NCBI GenBank assembly: GCA_036346375.1
Contig: CM070508.1
Span: 36,290,862-36,354,861, forward strand
Direction of reading: 5' to 3'
DNA from: Guadua angustifolia
Lineage: Eukaryota; Streptophyta; Magnoliopsida; Poales; Poaceae
Length of the DNA: 64,000 bases
A model generated the notes under the pieces. That model was not told the origin of the DNA and ran no database searches. It saw nothing but the letters and a program-made list of their open reading frames with translations. A program made the translations under genes and the position numbers. This document shows, one piece after another, positions 33,247 through 45,343 of this stretch; the stretch's first letter is position 1, and every line of letters starts with the position of its first letter.

Positions 33247-33603
33247 ATGTTGTATTCTGAGACTTTAATCTATAATCATTATTTTGAGCCCTGGTAGAAA
33301 CGCTCAGCGATTTGAGCCGTGTTTTGTCTTTAGCTGCTTCATTATGTCCTACCAGTCTTCATTTTTTAATGTTTTGCATGCGCCGCGAATCGGGTTTGGT
33401 GTCCTCGTGATCCATACGCCTTCTTGGCCATTTCGAGTTCGCATGCAACATTTTTTCGTGAGTCGCTTGCTTCTGCGCTTAGCATTTACTCTACACCGTT
33501 CGGCTTACATGCTTTGGGTATATAAGAGTGTCACCGCTACTTGAGCGATCACCCATCTCTAAACCCTTCTCAGCAACCTTCAATATTCTTCCTTGAACCT
33601 CTG
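33247..33603. other. Spacer between the two antisense genes of the Tat element
   Basis: This follows the stop of the spliced antisense gene. It includes a TATA-like GGGTATATAAGAG near 33,517, about 85 bp upstream of the next plus-strand ATG, so it may hold the promoter of the small antisense gene. Nothing else is recognised. Confidence 0.4.
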
Positions 33604-33899
33604 ATGGCTTCTTCGTCCCAATCTTCTTCGTCTGGTGATGAGGCTCCACCATCTGCACCCCCCCGGCGGAGGGGCTGATCTTTGATTTTGAAGATGAGGC
33701 TCCGCCGGCGTCTGATGCGGAGGAAGCCTTTCTGGCTGAGCTCTGGGCCGATTACGACCTCGCGCTGGCCGAGCATGCAGAAGAAGAAGAAGCTGCTCGC
33801 GACGCGGCTGCCATTGGCGAACTGATCGAAGCCATCCCAAAGCTTGTTGGGGCGAGGGACGCTCTTCTCAAGGCAGTAGGTCGCGCACGCCGCGCTTAA
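33604..33899 (+). pseudogene. Small antisense gene of the Tat element, acidic alanine-rich protein
   Basis: The ATG at 33,604 gives MASSSQSSSSGDEAPPSAPP. After a frameshift near 33,665 the frame continues as DFEDEAPPASDAEEAFLAEL through ALAEHAEEEEAARDAA to a stop at 33,899 (VGRARRA-stop). The sequence is helical, acidic and alanine-rich, with no catalytic motif. It is on the plus strand, downstream of the spliced antisense gene and antisense to gag-pol. A TATA-like box lies about 85 bp upstream. Its function is unknown. Codon-level continuity after one frameshift argues it was once translated. Confidence 0.5.
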
Positions 33900-34351
33900 G
33901 TTTTAGATTCCTGCTCGCTTCTTGTGTAATGCATTAATGTATCCATGCCCGAGTGTGCCTAATGAAATCTTGATATTTGCTTGATCTTTCTTTATTGATT
34001 TTGAAGTTATGCTCGAGTGGTTTTTTTCCGTTTTCATTTAAGCACCATGCCCGACTGCTCTAGCCCCCAGGTGTCGGGAGTCGACTCATGGCTATTTTCC
34101 CTGGCACGCACTTTTAAGAGGCTAGAGTTCGTCGTTTGTGGAGTCAGAGTTTCACGATTTGGATTTTAACGCACTCGAGCTCATTCGCGATCAACAGGGA
34201 AAGAAGATAAAAAATGACTCATAAGAAGGGTTGCGCATGCACAACACTATTAGGTGTAGCCCCCGACTTACTGCTTAATTGAGCATCAATTGAGTAGCAA
34301 GTCAAGATGAAAAAGTTTCATTCATGAACAGTATAACTAATGTACAATATT
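33900..34351. other. Spacer between the antisense genes and the pol 3' end
   Basis: This is non-coding sequence between two converging transcription units: antisense genes from the left, pol from the right. An AATGAAATC near 33,960 could act as a polyadenylation signal for the small plus-strand gene. No other feature is recognised. Confidence 0.35.
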
Positions 34352-35551
34352 TTAAGAGTAAAAACGACGTAGCTGCTCTATGTTCCATGAGTTGCCGATG
34401 GCAACGCCATCTTCTCGCTTGAGTCTGTAAGCCCCCGGGGGTGTCACCTCGTCGACGATGTAGGGGCCTTCCCAGCTTTCGGAGAGTTTGTGCTCACTTT
34501 TTTTATTCTTCATTAGGACCAGATCTCCTTTGGAGAAAGCCCGGCCCCGAATGTTCCGATTATGGTAGCGACGCAAACCTTGGAGGTACTTGGTCGACTG
34601 GATTACCGCGATTTCCCTGGCTTCTTCCAGTCGGTCGATGTCTTCTATCCGATTTTCCTCTGATTCAGCCTCCTTATAGCTCCGAACCTGTGGGGATCCG
34701 AACGTCAACTCGGTAGGTAAGACCGCTCGAGCCAGATACTAGGAAAAAGGTGATCGCCGATAGCTCTGCTGGGAGTAGTTCTCAGCCCCTAGAGCACCGA
34801 GGGCAATTCTTTTACCCATCGCGTGGCAAAAGGCCTGAGACGATAAAAATCCTTGCTTTTAGCCCTTGTAGTACCATGCTGTTCGCCCGCTCCACTTGGC
34901 CATTGCTCCTTGGATGAGCTACGGAAGCGAAACAATCTTGATGCCGAGCTCATCGCACCAATCTTGAAATTCTTCACCGCGGAATTGAGTTCTATTATCC
35001 GTGATTATCCTGTTTGGTACGCCGAATCTTACCACGATTTCCTAGAAGAATTCCTTGGCCTTGGCCGCCGTGATCGTGGCGACGGATTTTGCCTCAATCC
35101 ACTTGGTAAATTTATCAATGGCGACGAAGAGATGAGTAAAGCCACTTTGGGCCTTCTTCAAGGGTCCGACCATGTCGAGCCCCCAGACTGCAAATGGCCA
35201 GGTGATCAGAATGGTTTGTAACTCCTGTGCCGGTACGTGTATCTGACAAGCAAAGAACTGACAACCTTCACAAGTGCGAACAATATCTTCTGCGTCGGAT
35301 ACGGCAATCGGCCAGAAGAAGCCTTGACGATATTCTTTGCCCACAAGGGTACTTGCCGCTGCATGATGCCCGCAAATTCCCGAGTGGATTTCTCTGAGAA
35401 GATTCTTCCCTTCTTGCTCTGATATGCAACGCTTTAGGACTCCGAAAGCGTTCTTTTGGAAGAGTTCTTCACCGACTACCACGTAGCTTTTACATCGGAT
35501 CGTGACGCGCTCTGCCTCTACGCGGTCTTTGGGGAGCTCTTTTTTTAACAA
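34352..35551 (-). pseudogene. Tat element integrase
   Basis: Minus strand from 35,551: an H2C2 zinc-binding region (IHSGICGHHA, later CEGCQFFA), then the integrase core with the first Asp in WGLDMVGPL and a KFTKWIEAK segment. A frame change follows near 35,040. The second Asp appears in IITDNRTQF near 35,000, and the third acidic residue in SNGQVERAN near 34,890, each in shifted frames. The C-terminal part (FSKGDLVLMKNKKSEHKL, then GPYIVDEVTPPGAYRL) is open to the stop at 34,352. No chromodomain follows. All three catalytic residues survive, but frameshifts break the protein. Confidence 0.85.
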
Positions 35552-35708
35552 ATAGTTTAGGAATAGAGTTGTCCAGTCGGGGTTGATAACTAAAACTTCC
35601 TCCTTGGCGATCTTTCTTCTGATTTGTCTGACTCTAGCTGTCGGCTTATTGAAGGTTTGTGGAGCTCTTCGACAAATACTCTAGTCGGTACTGTTGCCTG
35701 ACTAGAGC

Positions 35709-36721
35709 CTAGCTTGCAAGCTCGTCTACTGCTTCATTGTCACGGCGGAGCACATGGATGAGTTCCAGCCCGTCGAACTTATCTTCGAGCTTCCGCACTT
35801 CCTGGTAGTATGCAGCCATGCTGTCCCTGACGCACGACCAGTCTTTCTGCACTTGGCTGATTACCAACATGGAGTCTCCGCGGATTGTCTGCCATCGAAC
35901 ACCGAGGGATATCGCAATACGAAGTCCGTGGTTGAGGGCCTCGTACTCGGCGGTGTTGTTTGATGCTAGGAAATGAAGCTGAAGGACATAGTTTAGGCGC
36001 TCACCTGTTGGAGAGATCAGCACCACGCCAGCCCCCGCACCGCTGAGCATGAGAGAACCATCAAAATACATTATCCAATACTCAAGCACTTCAGAAGTCG
36101 TGGGGGTATTCAATTCCACCCACTCGGTGGCGAAGTCAGCAAGTACTTGAGATTTTACTGCTGTTCGCGGCCTGAAGGAGATTTCAAAAGCTCCAAGTTC
36201 GACCACCCATTTTGCAATTCTCCTGGTGGCTTCCTGATTGTGAAGTTTATCCCCAATCGAAAAGGAGGTAACCACCGAAATCGAATGCTCTTGAAAGTAA
36301 TGCTTGAGTTTGTGAGAAGTAAACAATACGGCATACAACAGTTTCTGTACCTGAGGATACCATGCCTTGGATTCTCCAGCACCTCGCTGATGAAGTAAAC
36401 TGGCCACTGAACCTTCTGGAGGTGCCCAGCTTCCTCCCGCTCTACGACGATTGCAGCGCTGACTACATGAGTCGTTGCAGCAATGTAGAGCAAAAGGGGT
36501 TCTTCGGGCATTGGCGAGACCAATACCGACGGCGAGGACAAGAAGGCCTTGAGTTCTTCGAAAGCTTGTTGTGCCTCGGCAGTCCACTGAAAATTGCCCT
36601 GCTTTTTCAGAAGTTTGAAAAAAGGTATTCCCCGCGAACCTAGGTGAGAAATGAACCTGTCGAGTGCCACCATGCAATCTGTGAGCTTCTGGACATCTTT
36701 CTGGCTAGTCAGAGGTTTCAT
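35709..36721 (-). pseudogene. Tat element RT/RNase H connection and second (archaeal-type) RNase H
   Basis: The frame from 36,721 to about 36,300 gives the end of RT and the first RNase H region (LGSRGIPFFKLLKK, FEELKAFLSSPSVLVSP). After a frame change, the block at 36,080-35,709 shows a complete second RNase H: MYFDGSL, AGVVLISPTGE, NNTAEYEAL, RGDSMLVISQV and RRDNEAVDELAS. The Asp-Glu-Asp-Asp set of catalytic residues is therefore present. A second RNase H of this archaeal-like type after the normal one is characteristic of the Tat lineage. The frameshift between the two parts indicates inactivity. Confidence 0.85.
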
Positions 36722-37510
36722 CTTCAGGATAGCATTGATCTTCTCCGGGTTTGCTTCGATGCCCCGCTACGACACAATGAATCCGAGCAGTTTTCCTAAG
36801 GGGACTCCAAAGACACACTTTTTAGGATTGAGCTTCATCTTGTAGGCCCTTAGGCTTTCAAATGTCTCGGCTAAGTCATATATGAGGTCCTCCTTCGCAC
36901 GAGATTTGATGACAACATCATCGACATATGCTTCCACGTTGCGCGTGATTTGAGTGTGAAAGCACCGCTGTATTGCGCGCTGATAGGTTGCACCAGCATT
37001 TTTCAAACCAAACGACATTGTGACGTAGCAAAATGCTCCAAACGGAGTGATGAACGAAGTTTTGATACAGTCTTGTTCTTTTAGCCTGATCTGGTGATAC
37101 CCCGAGTAGGCATCCAGAAAGCTTAAGAGCTCGCAGCTTGCAGTTAAATCTACCACTTGGTTGATGGGGGACAGCCCAAATGGATCTTTCGGGCATGCTT
37201 TGTTAAGATCGGTATAATCAACACACATGCGCCAGCTTTTATTCTTTTTGCGAATAAGAACTAGGTTCGCTAACCAATCGGTATGATACACTTCTTTTAT
37301 AAAGCCTGCGGCTAAAAGCCTAGTGATTTCTTCCCTGATGGCCTCTCGGCGATCCTGAGCGAATCATCAGAGCCGCTACTTGATGGGCTTCGCCTTCTCG
37401 TCCACATTGAGAGAGTGCTCGATCACCTCCCTAGGGACACTAGGCATGTCGGAAGGTTTCCATGCAAAAATGTCCCGGTTGGCCCAAAGAAAGGTGACGA
37501 GCGCGTCTTC
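36722..37510 (-). pseudogene. Tat element reverse transcriptase
   Basis: The best-preserved part is the frame 37,291-36,767, with WRMCVDYTDLNKACPKDPF, LSFLDAYSGYHQIRL, FGLKNAGATYQRAIQ and the catalytic AYVDDVVIKS. It then reads KKCVFGVPLGKLLGFIVS before a stop. The preceding 37,510-37,292 holds the RT N-terminal region in other frames. This order of motifs is that of Ty3/gypsy RT. It lies between protease and RNase H, as expected. Confidence 0.9.
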
Positions 37511-39956
37511 CTATTTGGGGCTGAGTTCTGTCCCGATCAGAGCCGTCTGAGCTGAGTTGGACAGGTCGAGGATTACCTTCTTAGTCCCTTCATCAAGCTT
37601 CATGCTTATCATGGCTTGCTTCTTGGCTGGGACTTCTCCCTCATCTTGATGATGTGCGGCCGCCTGTCGGATCTTCTCCCTATCAGCTGCCGCTTCTTGC
37701 ATTTCGGCTATCTCGCAACTCTCTCTGTCGCACGTGAAAGACTGCCTGACGTCGCCGCGGATGAAGATAATTCCCTTTGGCCCGGGCATCTTCAGGACGA
37801 GGTAAGTGTAATGGGGCACGGCCATGAACCTAGCTAGGCCGGGCCTTCCCAAGATGGCATGATATGCCGTCTCGAAATTAGCCACATCAAAATTGAGATA
37901 TTCCATCCGGTAATTTTCTCTGGTCCCGAACGTGACCGGCAAAGTGATCTGCTTGAGTGGAACTGAAGAGGTCCCGGGGATTACCCCCTGAAACGGCGAT
38001 ATGCCCCGCTTTAGTTCCGAGTGGGGAATCTTCATGTTGTCGAAGGTTTTGGAGAAGAGGACATTAAGTCCGCTCCCTCCGTCAACCAGCACCCTCTTGA
38101 GTTTAACGCTGCGAATCATAGGGTCCAAAACAAGAGGATATCTACCTGGATATGGGATGTGATCTGGATGATCCGAGCAGTCAAAGGTGATCGGGACCTC
38201 GGACCATCTAAGGTATTGGGGAGTCGCAGGTATAACCGCATTGATGTCCCGAGTGGTAAGCTTTTGCTTTCGCTTGGACTCATAAGCTGCCGAGCCCCCA
38301 AATATGTAGTTTAACTCACGCTCCATCTTCTGGTATTCGCCCTCGTCATCTTCAGGGGGATTTTGCTTTTTCTTTGCTTCGTCCTTTGCTTCACCCTTGG
38401 CCGGCCGCTTGTTGGATTCCTTGGCGAACCTTCTCAAAGTGAAGTAATCCTTCGCAGCATGTTTCCCCTTGGGATGGAAGGGGCAAGTTGCATCCAAGAT
38501 CGCGGTCGTAATCATCCGTCTGCTAGCCAGCGTGTCACCTCGCCGACCACCGCACCGCTTGGCTTCCGCTTATCCCACGCTGGAGGACTCGGATGATCCT
38601 TCTTGTCCTTATGCCGTGGCGATCATCTTGATGCTTTCGCCAAAGCATCCGAGGTCATTATGAGCGGTTCCGCTAATTCAAACATTTCTCTTACCGTAGT
38701 CGGCGGCTTCCAGGACATCTTTTTAATCTAGTCGGGGTCGTTGACGCCTTTCTGGAACGCTGCGATGACCGCGGCCACTGAGATGTCCCGGATCGTATTC
38801 TTCTTCTACATGAAGCGCCGGATAAACTCCCGGAGAGTTTCGCTCATTCTTTGATGAAGCTGGTACAGGTCCCACTGAATCCCAGGTCGTTCATAAGTGC
38901 CCTAGAAGTTGGTGATGAACTGCTCACAAAGATCTCCCCAGAAATCAATAGAATTCGCTGGAAGTCCTGTGAGCCAGGCTTGAGCTGAAGGGGTAAGCGT
39001 GACCGGCAAATAATTGGCCATTACATTATAATCACCCCCGGCTGCCATGATTGCAAGGGAATACACTTGCAACCAAGCTTCTGAATTTCTTTCTCCATCG
39101 AACTTGGTGATGCCTTTGAGGTTGAAACCTTCAGGCCAAACCACTCGGCGAAGCCAGGGAGTGAAGGCTCGGATCCCTTCAATGGACCCATCACTGTACC
39201 GGCGTGGGGAGCATCGGGAAGGTGATCTGACACGGCGGTCCTCGCTATCACCCTTGTCACGGCGGTGTCAGCTTCTGCGGTCATCCTGGTCATCATGGTC
39301 GAGGCCAAAACGCTCGTAGTCGTCTTTGCACCGGCGGTGCTCTTCATCTTCTCAGTCCCGCCACCTGGCATTCAAGTCTACGCGAAGATCTCAACTGATG
39401 CTTTGTCGGGTGTCCTCACCTCGTCGAAGTTCAAGTCGGCCACGCATGGCCCGACTGTGAGCTGTATTGCTATTGGCAGCCTGAGTGACCACGCGGGTAA
39501 GAGAGTGCTCCTTCTCCCCTAGTTCCTCCTAATGCTGCTGGATCACTGCTGCCGTCACCATGGCCTTGACCTAGGCTACGATCGGAGCGGCTGGGCTGTC
39601 GAAACCGAGCATTGGTACTAATGTGTCAAGAAGCGTCTTTGATGCGACGATATTCTGCTGAGGGGTATGGAAAACCGATTGGTTCCCCATCTTCATCTGC
39701 AAGATGTCTTCGTTAACATTGCAGCCCCTAGCCTGGAGAGACTTCGCGAGGGTTTCTTGTGCCTCACAACAAAGGCGCTCTGCTTCTGCGGCATCCGGGC
39801 GTCTTTCTGTTGCTGGGAATTAGTCCACGAGTCTTCGATCACGAAGATGCCACGAAAGCCTTGAGAACTTTCTGCCTTGCTCTCTGAATTAGAAGAACAA
39901 TAAGACAGGTTGAGCTGACCTTTAGATCCGAGTGGTTTTCTGGCGCTCCTCACCAC
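37511..39956 (-). pseudogene. Tat element gag and aspartic protease
   Basis: Gag is visible at about 39,150-38,900 (FDGERNSEAWLQVYSLAI, SAQAWLTGLPANSI, LCEQFITNF), the retrotransposon gag domain. A zinc-knuckle-like piece (CPFHPKGKHAAKD) lies near 38,480. The frame 38,515-37,511 is open for 334 codons and contains the protease active site VLVDGGSGLNVLF and the AILGRPGLARF segment. Upstream, 39,956-39,150 holds broken low-complexity N-terminal gag frames. Gag packages the RNA and protease cleaves the polyprotein. Several stops and frame changes upstream of 38,515 show that it is inactive. Confidence 0.8.
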
Positions 39957-40250
39957 TCGGAGCTCGTCCTTGACCGGTCCTCACCCAGACCGGGAAATAG
40001 ACTCCTGGCTTACTGTCTGGTAACAGATGGCCACGCCTGTCCCTGATCCGAGTGGTTGCCCGGCTAGGAGAGCGACGGAATTTCCCCCAGATTAGATTTG
40101 ATCCGAATCCAAAAGGATGAGCTTGCCAAGATCATCGGCGATGAAGTCCAGGCTTCTGAAACAGAACACCTAGGCGGGAGCGAAGGTGGCCATGACTTCG
40201 CTGAGGATCACCATCGAGCCTGCTAAGATTGATCTTAACGCACCCCCTAC

Positions 40251-40261
40251 CTGGCGCGCCA
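40251..40261 (-). promoter_or_regulatory. Primer-binding site of the Tat element
   Basis: On the minus strand TGGCGCGCCAG follows the LTR end after a two-base GT spacer and is followed by GTAGGGGGTGCG. This TGGCGCGCCA start is the usual primer-binding site of Tat-type grass gypsy elements. It fixes the LTR edge at 40,264. Confidence 0.8.
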
Positions 40262-43200
40262 ACTGTCGACGTTTATTGTTGGCAATAATGAAAACGGGGG
40301 TAGGTGCTGGATCCAAAATCGATGGTAACACAAGATAAGAGAATTATCCAGGTTCGGGCTCTCACAGAGGAGATAATACCCTAGTCCCGTGCTCTGGAAT
40401 TATATGTGGCTAGCTATTTCACTGATGAGATTGTCTGTTGATGTTCCCCCATCCCTCTCTTTATATAGCAGAGGAGGGCAGTTACAAAAGAGAGTCCTAG
40501 TCAGATACAAAGTGGGGATTATATCTCCTGCACCTATCCGTTTGGCAATGATTTAGACTACAATTGTATCCCACCTAATTCGGATCGGTTACCATCTTCA
40601 AGACTTCCTTATTTCACACGTTTTGACACGCCCCTGGTAGCTTCTTGTTGGTGTTTCGTGAAACCGGCAAGTAAATTTGTAAGTCTAGGGGCCACACGTT
40701 CCCTCTCCTTGAATGGTTGACTCAGAGAGCCCGGGATGTATACTGGTTCGGGCTGAACGTCCCACTTCCAGTTCGTGAGGTGGTTATGTATTACTTCGGG
40801 GTGCAATGGATTACATAGCGTTACATGCGAGGGCTAAGGCCTGGCCTTGAGCGCTCGTTCAAGTGGAAGAGCTCGAGGGCTCGGGAGAGGCTAAGGGTGT
40901 TCGTCTGTATGTTTGGATGATGGTTGTATGAATGGATCCGACCCCCTTCCCTGAGGGTCCTGCCTCCCTTTATATAGACGGAGGGGGCAGGTTACACGGG
41001 AGTTTGGAAAAGAAAAGTAGGGGTATGCTATGCCCGAGAGTCCCGGTCTTCGGTCTTGATGACTGACAGGTTCCTGTTGCCACACGCCGGGTTGGTAGAC
41101 ACAACGGGTAGCGTTCCCGTCGGGAACGTGTGCACTGCTGCTCAAGACGTCTGTCTTGCCGACGTCGTACTGTTATACTCTGGTACCACCGTGATCGGAG
41201 CACGCCTCCACCGTGCAGATGAGTGAAGGGATGGGCGCTTAACTTTGGCGGCCACCTAGCCACCTTGGGAAGGAGCCACCTGCTCCAGCATGGCCGTCGC
41301 GTCCATAGGGCAGGTGATCAGCTCGAGGTCGACCAGTGACGTGGCGGAGGTCGCTAAGTTGGAGCTCGTTTGTAATACCGAAGATCTCTTTTGCTAGGGT
41401 TTCAGGCGGTAATGATTTCACCTTCGTGATTCAAGGATTTCTATTCGAGAGAATTATTTATTGTCGCGCAAGTGAAGCTTTTATTAACGGTTTTGGTTTT
41501 GTTCGCCTCTAGTTTTCGGAATGAGGTATCTTCCGAGCTGCTTAATTTTGCGGCAAGTTGTTTTTTTCCGGACAATTGTCTTTTCGTGCTAAGAATTGAA
41601 GATTCATTTGGTTCAAGTAAGGGTTTAAAGTTGGTTCTGGATTTCTTTTTCCGAGGGGCTTATTTCTTTTTGTCCCTAGCCCTATTGATTAATGGCCCTC
41701 GGTGATAGAGTACAACAGAAGAGGGGCAACCCTAGAGAAAATTGCTCCTGAGGAATTCCCAAGCCGCCACTTCTCCTGGCGCTCCTCTCCCCAGTCGAGC
41801 GCTCCTCTGCTCCTCTCCCGCCGAAGGCCTTCTGCTCCTCTCCCCACCGAAGGCCTCCTATGCTTCCTCCCGGTAGAGAGTGCCCTATTCCTCCCTCCTG
41901 GACGACACCCCAGTGGCGCCCGAGCCCGCTTTCCCGAAGCGGCTCCCGGACCTATTGCCGCCTCCAGCTTAGCGCGGTTTCCTCCCGGCCCATCGCCACC
42001 ACCTCGAGCACCCCCGCCAGCCGCCTCCTCGAGTCCCTTGTCGCTCCTCCACTCGGTGCCGCCTCCAGCCTCCCGGCTGATGCGCCTCCCCACCTCCCTC
42101 TTACCTCCATGCACTTTCTTCGAGGTAAAAACCCTAGGAAGTGGGGATTCCCTTGGCTTGCATGTGTGGTGCTTGATGAAATGCCTAGCTAGGATTTCAA
42201 GGGAATGAAATGATTTTTTGCATGCTTGAGTTTTAAAATTGTTTGATCCTATAAATCATAAGGTCATACGTTGTCTGAGCACTGCGATTATGAAGTCTAT
42301 GTGTATATATTCATACATGATTTTGAGATCTCAAGACAGATAGATTTGAATGAATATTTGTGTTCTCGCAACAATATGTGGTAAGGATTATGAGGCTCGA
42401 TGAAAAGCTTTTAATGTTTTGATGTTTGATTCGAGTTATTTATATATGCGTGTCCTGATTCTTTTGAGGGTGAGATTTTTCTGAAATTTACACTTATGAG
42501 TTAGCAGTGATGAATGCCTTTGTAAACCAGAATAACTGCCTCAGATTTGGTCAGCTGTCTTGCACTGGAACGGTGGCAACCATTGCTCCATAAGAATATA
42601 CCTCAAACTCTGTTTCCAGTTTAATTATTTGACAATTCTCTCTCAAACAAGCGTTAGCTTAAAACGGTATGTTTGTCACCTGAATCTTTGTATATGTTGG
42701 TACCAAGGATTAAGTTATGTTCGCATCATGAGCCTTATTTCCTGTTATGTTAGGATTTATAACAGCATGGTTTGTAAATGCTTTGGTAAACCGAACTATT
42801 ATCTATGAACATCAGGGTAAATGCAACAGAAATGTTCTGGCTATTTGACGATGTATATACTTTAAACATGGATAAATTCAGCTGAAAGTACCATAAATAC
42901 TTCACATGGCTGTCTATTTCATTCTAGCATTGAATTTACTCTCCTGAAGCATTCCATAATCTATGTTAAGCAGAGATGGCTGGAAAATGTTAAAAAAAAG
43001 AAAAGGAATGGGGAGTGGCCTCGATCCCGCTGCCGCTTCGCCTTCTGCTAAAGGCAAGTGCATTGTATCGGTTATGCTTAGGTGGCCATTAGGTTTTGCA
43101 ATTATACAATTATCCATGTGTTATTTTAATATTTTCATGTTGATTTTGCATGCGATGCGATGAATGAGCATGGTTATTTGGATATGCTATCGCTTAAACC

Positions 43201-44078
43201 GGATTATATGCAAGTGCATCGCTTGATTGAACTTGTGAATGGTAGATTGAATGTCTTGACCGATTTAATATGTGAGCCGCTAATGCTTGTGTGGTTATAT
43301 TGACAACACTAGTATGGGTAGGCTATAAAATTACCCATGAATGATATTAAAGGATGAAATTTGCATGTGCATCCTTGTGTGTTTGCTATGTGTGCTACAT
43401 TGAAGAATTATGTGTCTTGTCTATGTGACATGTTGTGATAACTCAGTGTTCCATGTTGATGCTCCCTAGTAGGATTAGGGTATTATTGATATCAATGACA
43501 TGAGTTTTGGGTCAAGAATAATGGTTCGATTCGATTCATGATAAGAGATTTTGGTTTTGTATGAAGTATTGATGATAAAGGAATGTGAGGACGGAGTATG
43601 GAATTTGATTGCGAGAATGGGTTGATTTATGATCAAGATAGATGGAATTAGTAATTACTCGAGTATTGGTGATGTGAGTATGAATATGACTGTTGAGAAT
43701 GCGATTATGAGTGTTGAGAAGGTGAATGGTAATTTATAGATGTGAGAAGTGGCTGATGTTTATGTATTTGACTATAGCGATGCAAATGTGAGAAATGAAT
43801 GTAGTTTACAAATTTGTTTATGTCTATTGCATTTGTGCATTCATAATGGAAGAGGCGACCCATTCTGATGCGGGCCTCTATGCTCACATGTAGTGAGTAC
43901 GAAAGTCCTACCTCGTAGTCCCGTATACGTGGTTGTATGGGAGCGAGTCAGTAAGAGTAGGCACCCTCCACCACCGGGTGGAAGGGGAATGAGAGGGTGC
44001 ACACCGACGGGTGTGCACTCGGCCATATTGGTATGTGCTAAAGAAGAGATGAGACATGCATAATGCATCATATACATG

Positions 44079-44353
44079 AGATATTATGTGAATGAAATGC
44101 ATGATTGTGTTGCATTTTATATCATTGCATATATGTATGGGATATTATGTGAATGAATTATATATATCATTGCAGATATGCATGGGATATTATGTGAATG
44201 AAATGCATGGTTGTGTTACATTATATAGCATTGCAAATATGCATGAAGTCTTATGTGAAGGAAATGCATGGTTGTGTTGCATTATATAGCATTGCAAATA
44301 TGCATGAAGTATTATGTGAAGGAAATGCATGGTTGTGTTGCATTATATAGTAT

Positions 44354-44414
<61 letters not shown>

Positions 44415-44420
44415 CATATT
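44079..44420 (+). repeat. Tandem repeat (about 62-bp unit, five copies) ending in a long AT microsatellite
   Basis: Units share GAAATGCATGGTTGTG, CATTATATAGCATTGC and ATTATGTGAA in order. The last unit runs into about 28 AT dinucleotides (44,357-44,412). The matching array in the other LTR is at 56,726-57,030, where the AT run has only about eight units. Confidence 0.9.
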
Positions 44421-45070
44421 ATGTGAATGAAAGCATAAAAGCATTTCATTGCATTGTGTATTATGATGAATAAGTGTTGATTGATGAGAATGTAAAGAAC
44501 AAAGTTGAGAGTTGAGTCGTGGGCTCATCCGAATTGATTTTCGAGGCATGGGTGAGGTTTTGTTACATGGTCCAGCTTGGTTGAGGTAAGTGGAGTCAGT
44601 ATTACTCTATGTCGGATGTTTCAGTTAAGTAATGGTTATTTAAATGATGAGGTAATCGCGCTCTTACGTTTTGGATCTTTTATGAATTCAACTATTTCCT
44701 TTATTTACGGATGACAATTTAAGGAACTGCTACTTGATGTCTTCTAATAGTTGCATTTTAGTCTAATGTTTTACTTATCCTACTTGTTGCGCTTTGCTGA
44801 GTCTTGGACTCACGCTTGTTTGCTTCTGTTCTAGGTACCTCGAAGCTGATTCTTCGAGTTGGGGATTGGAACACGTGCACGACTGCGGTCTCCAGCAATT
44901 TGTTTAACCAATTCATCAAAACTGAATGTAATTAACGTGTTTGTAATTTATGGTTCATCGTGATGAGGTTTCTTAAATTCTGTTGGATGTGGGATTGCTT
45001 AACTAAGGACCTGCTAGATTGATATCTTAACTGCTACAATGTTTTCTGTCTGCTGAGTGGATGTCCTAGT

Positions 45071-45174
45071 TTTAGGGGAGGTGCTGCCGAAATTTTTATT
45101 AAATTCGACAACCTCCTAGTTGTTCGCTTGCTTTGCTAGAAAGGTCATGCCGAAATTTTGTAAATTTCGGTGAC
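45071..45174 (+). other. Two adjacent hairpins near the 3' end of the left LARD LTR
   Basis: The first hairpin pairs GGAGGT and GCCGAA(AT) with (AT)TTCG(A/G)C and ACCTCC around an AT loop. The second pairs CCGAAATTT with AAATTTCGG around a three-base loop. The same pair is at 57,681-57,786 in the right LTR. The first hairpin block also occurs in the unrelated CACTA at 16,611-16,664 and, degraded, at 16,951-17,010. Confidence 0.75.
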
Positions 45175-45330
45175 TTAGTTTTATGCCGGTAATTCTCAGT
45201 CCAATTGATTTTGTTCTGGAGAATTATCGTGTGTTGGTAACCCCTTTGGACATGTGTGGGTCCGAGGGGTGTCGCTAGTGAAGCAAGGTTTTGGTAGCAT
45301 CCGGGGCGCGTTGGCGTTGGGGTGTTACAG

Positions 45331-45343
45331 TTGGTATCAGAGC
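45331..45343 (+). promoter_or_regulatory. Primer-binding site of the LARD-like element
   Basis: TTGGTATCAGAGC follows the left LTR after one base. This is the initiator tRNA-Met-type site and sets the orientation as plus. Confidence 0.9.

Larger units (their letters stand above)
41371..45329 (+). repeat. Left LTR of the LARD-like element
   Basis: This is 3,959 bp. It contains a GC-rich leader-like segment (41,750-42,120), ending in a CTTCGAG/GTAAAAACC possible splice donor, a tandem repeat with an expanded AT microsatellite (44,079-44,420), and two hairpins near the end (45,071-45,120 and 45,142-45,174). The open frames in it recur in the right LTR only because the LTRs are copies; none encodes a recognised protein. 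Confidence 0.9.

Noticed and set aside
39047..39522. Plus-strand open frames opposite gag
   Set aside because: They overlap the minus-strand gag region on the opposite strand, lack splice sites and motifs, and differ from the real antisense genes, which lie beyond pol.
41702..42208. A 168-codon protein in the left LARD LTR
   Set aside because: The residues are low-complexity Pro/Ser/Arg from GC-rich DNA. The equivalent segment in the right LTR has shifted frames, so no conserved protein is supported.
42560..42808. An 82-residue protein present twice with identical sequence (also at 55,224-55,472)
   Set aside because: The two copies are identical because they are the two LTRs of one element, not because of coding constraint. 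No known motif is present.
43841..44549. Minus-strand frames with Tyr/Ile repeats
   Set aside because: They translate the tandem repeat and AT microsatellite of the LTR and occur in both LTR copies only by descent.
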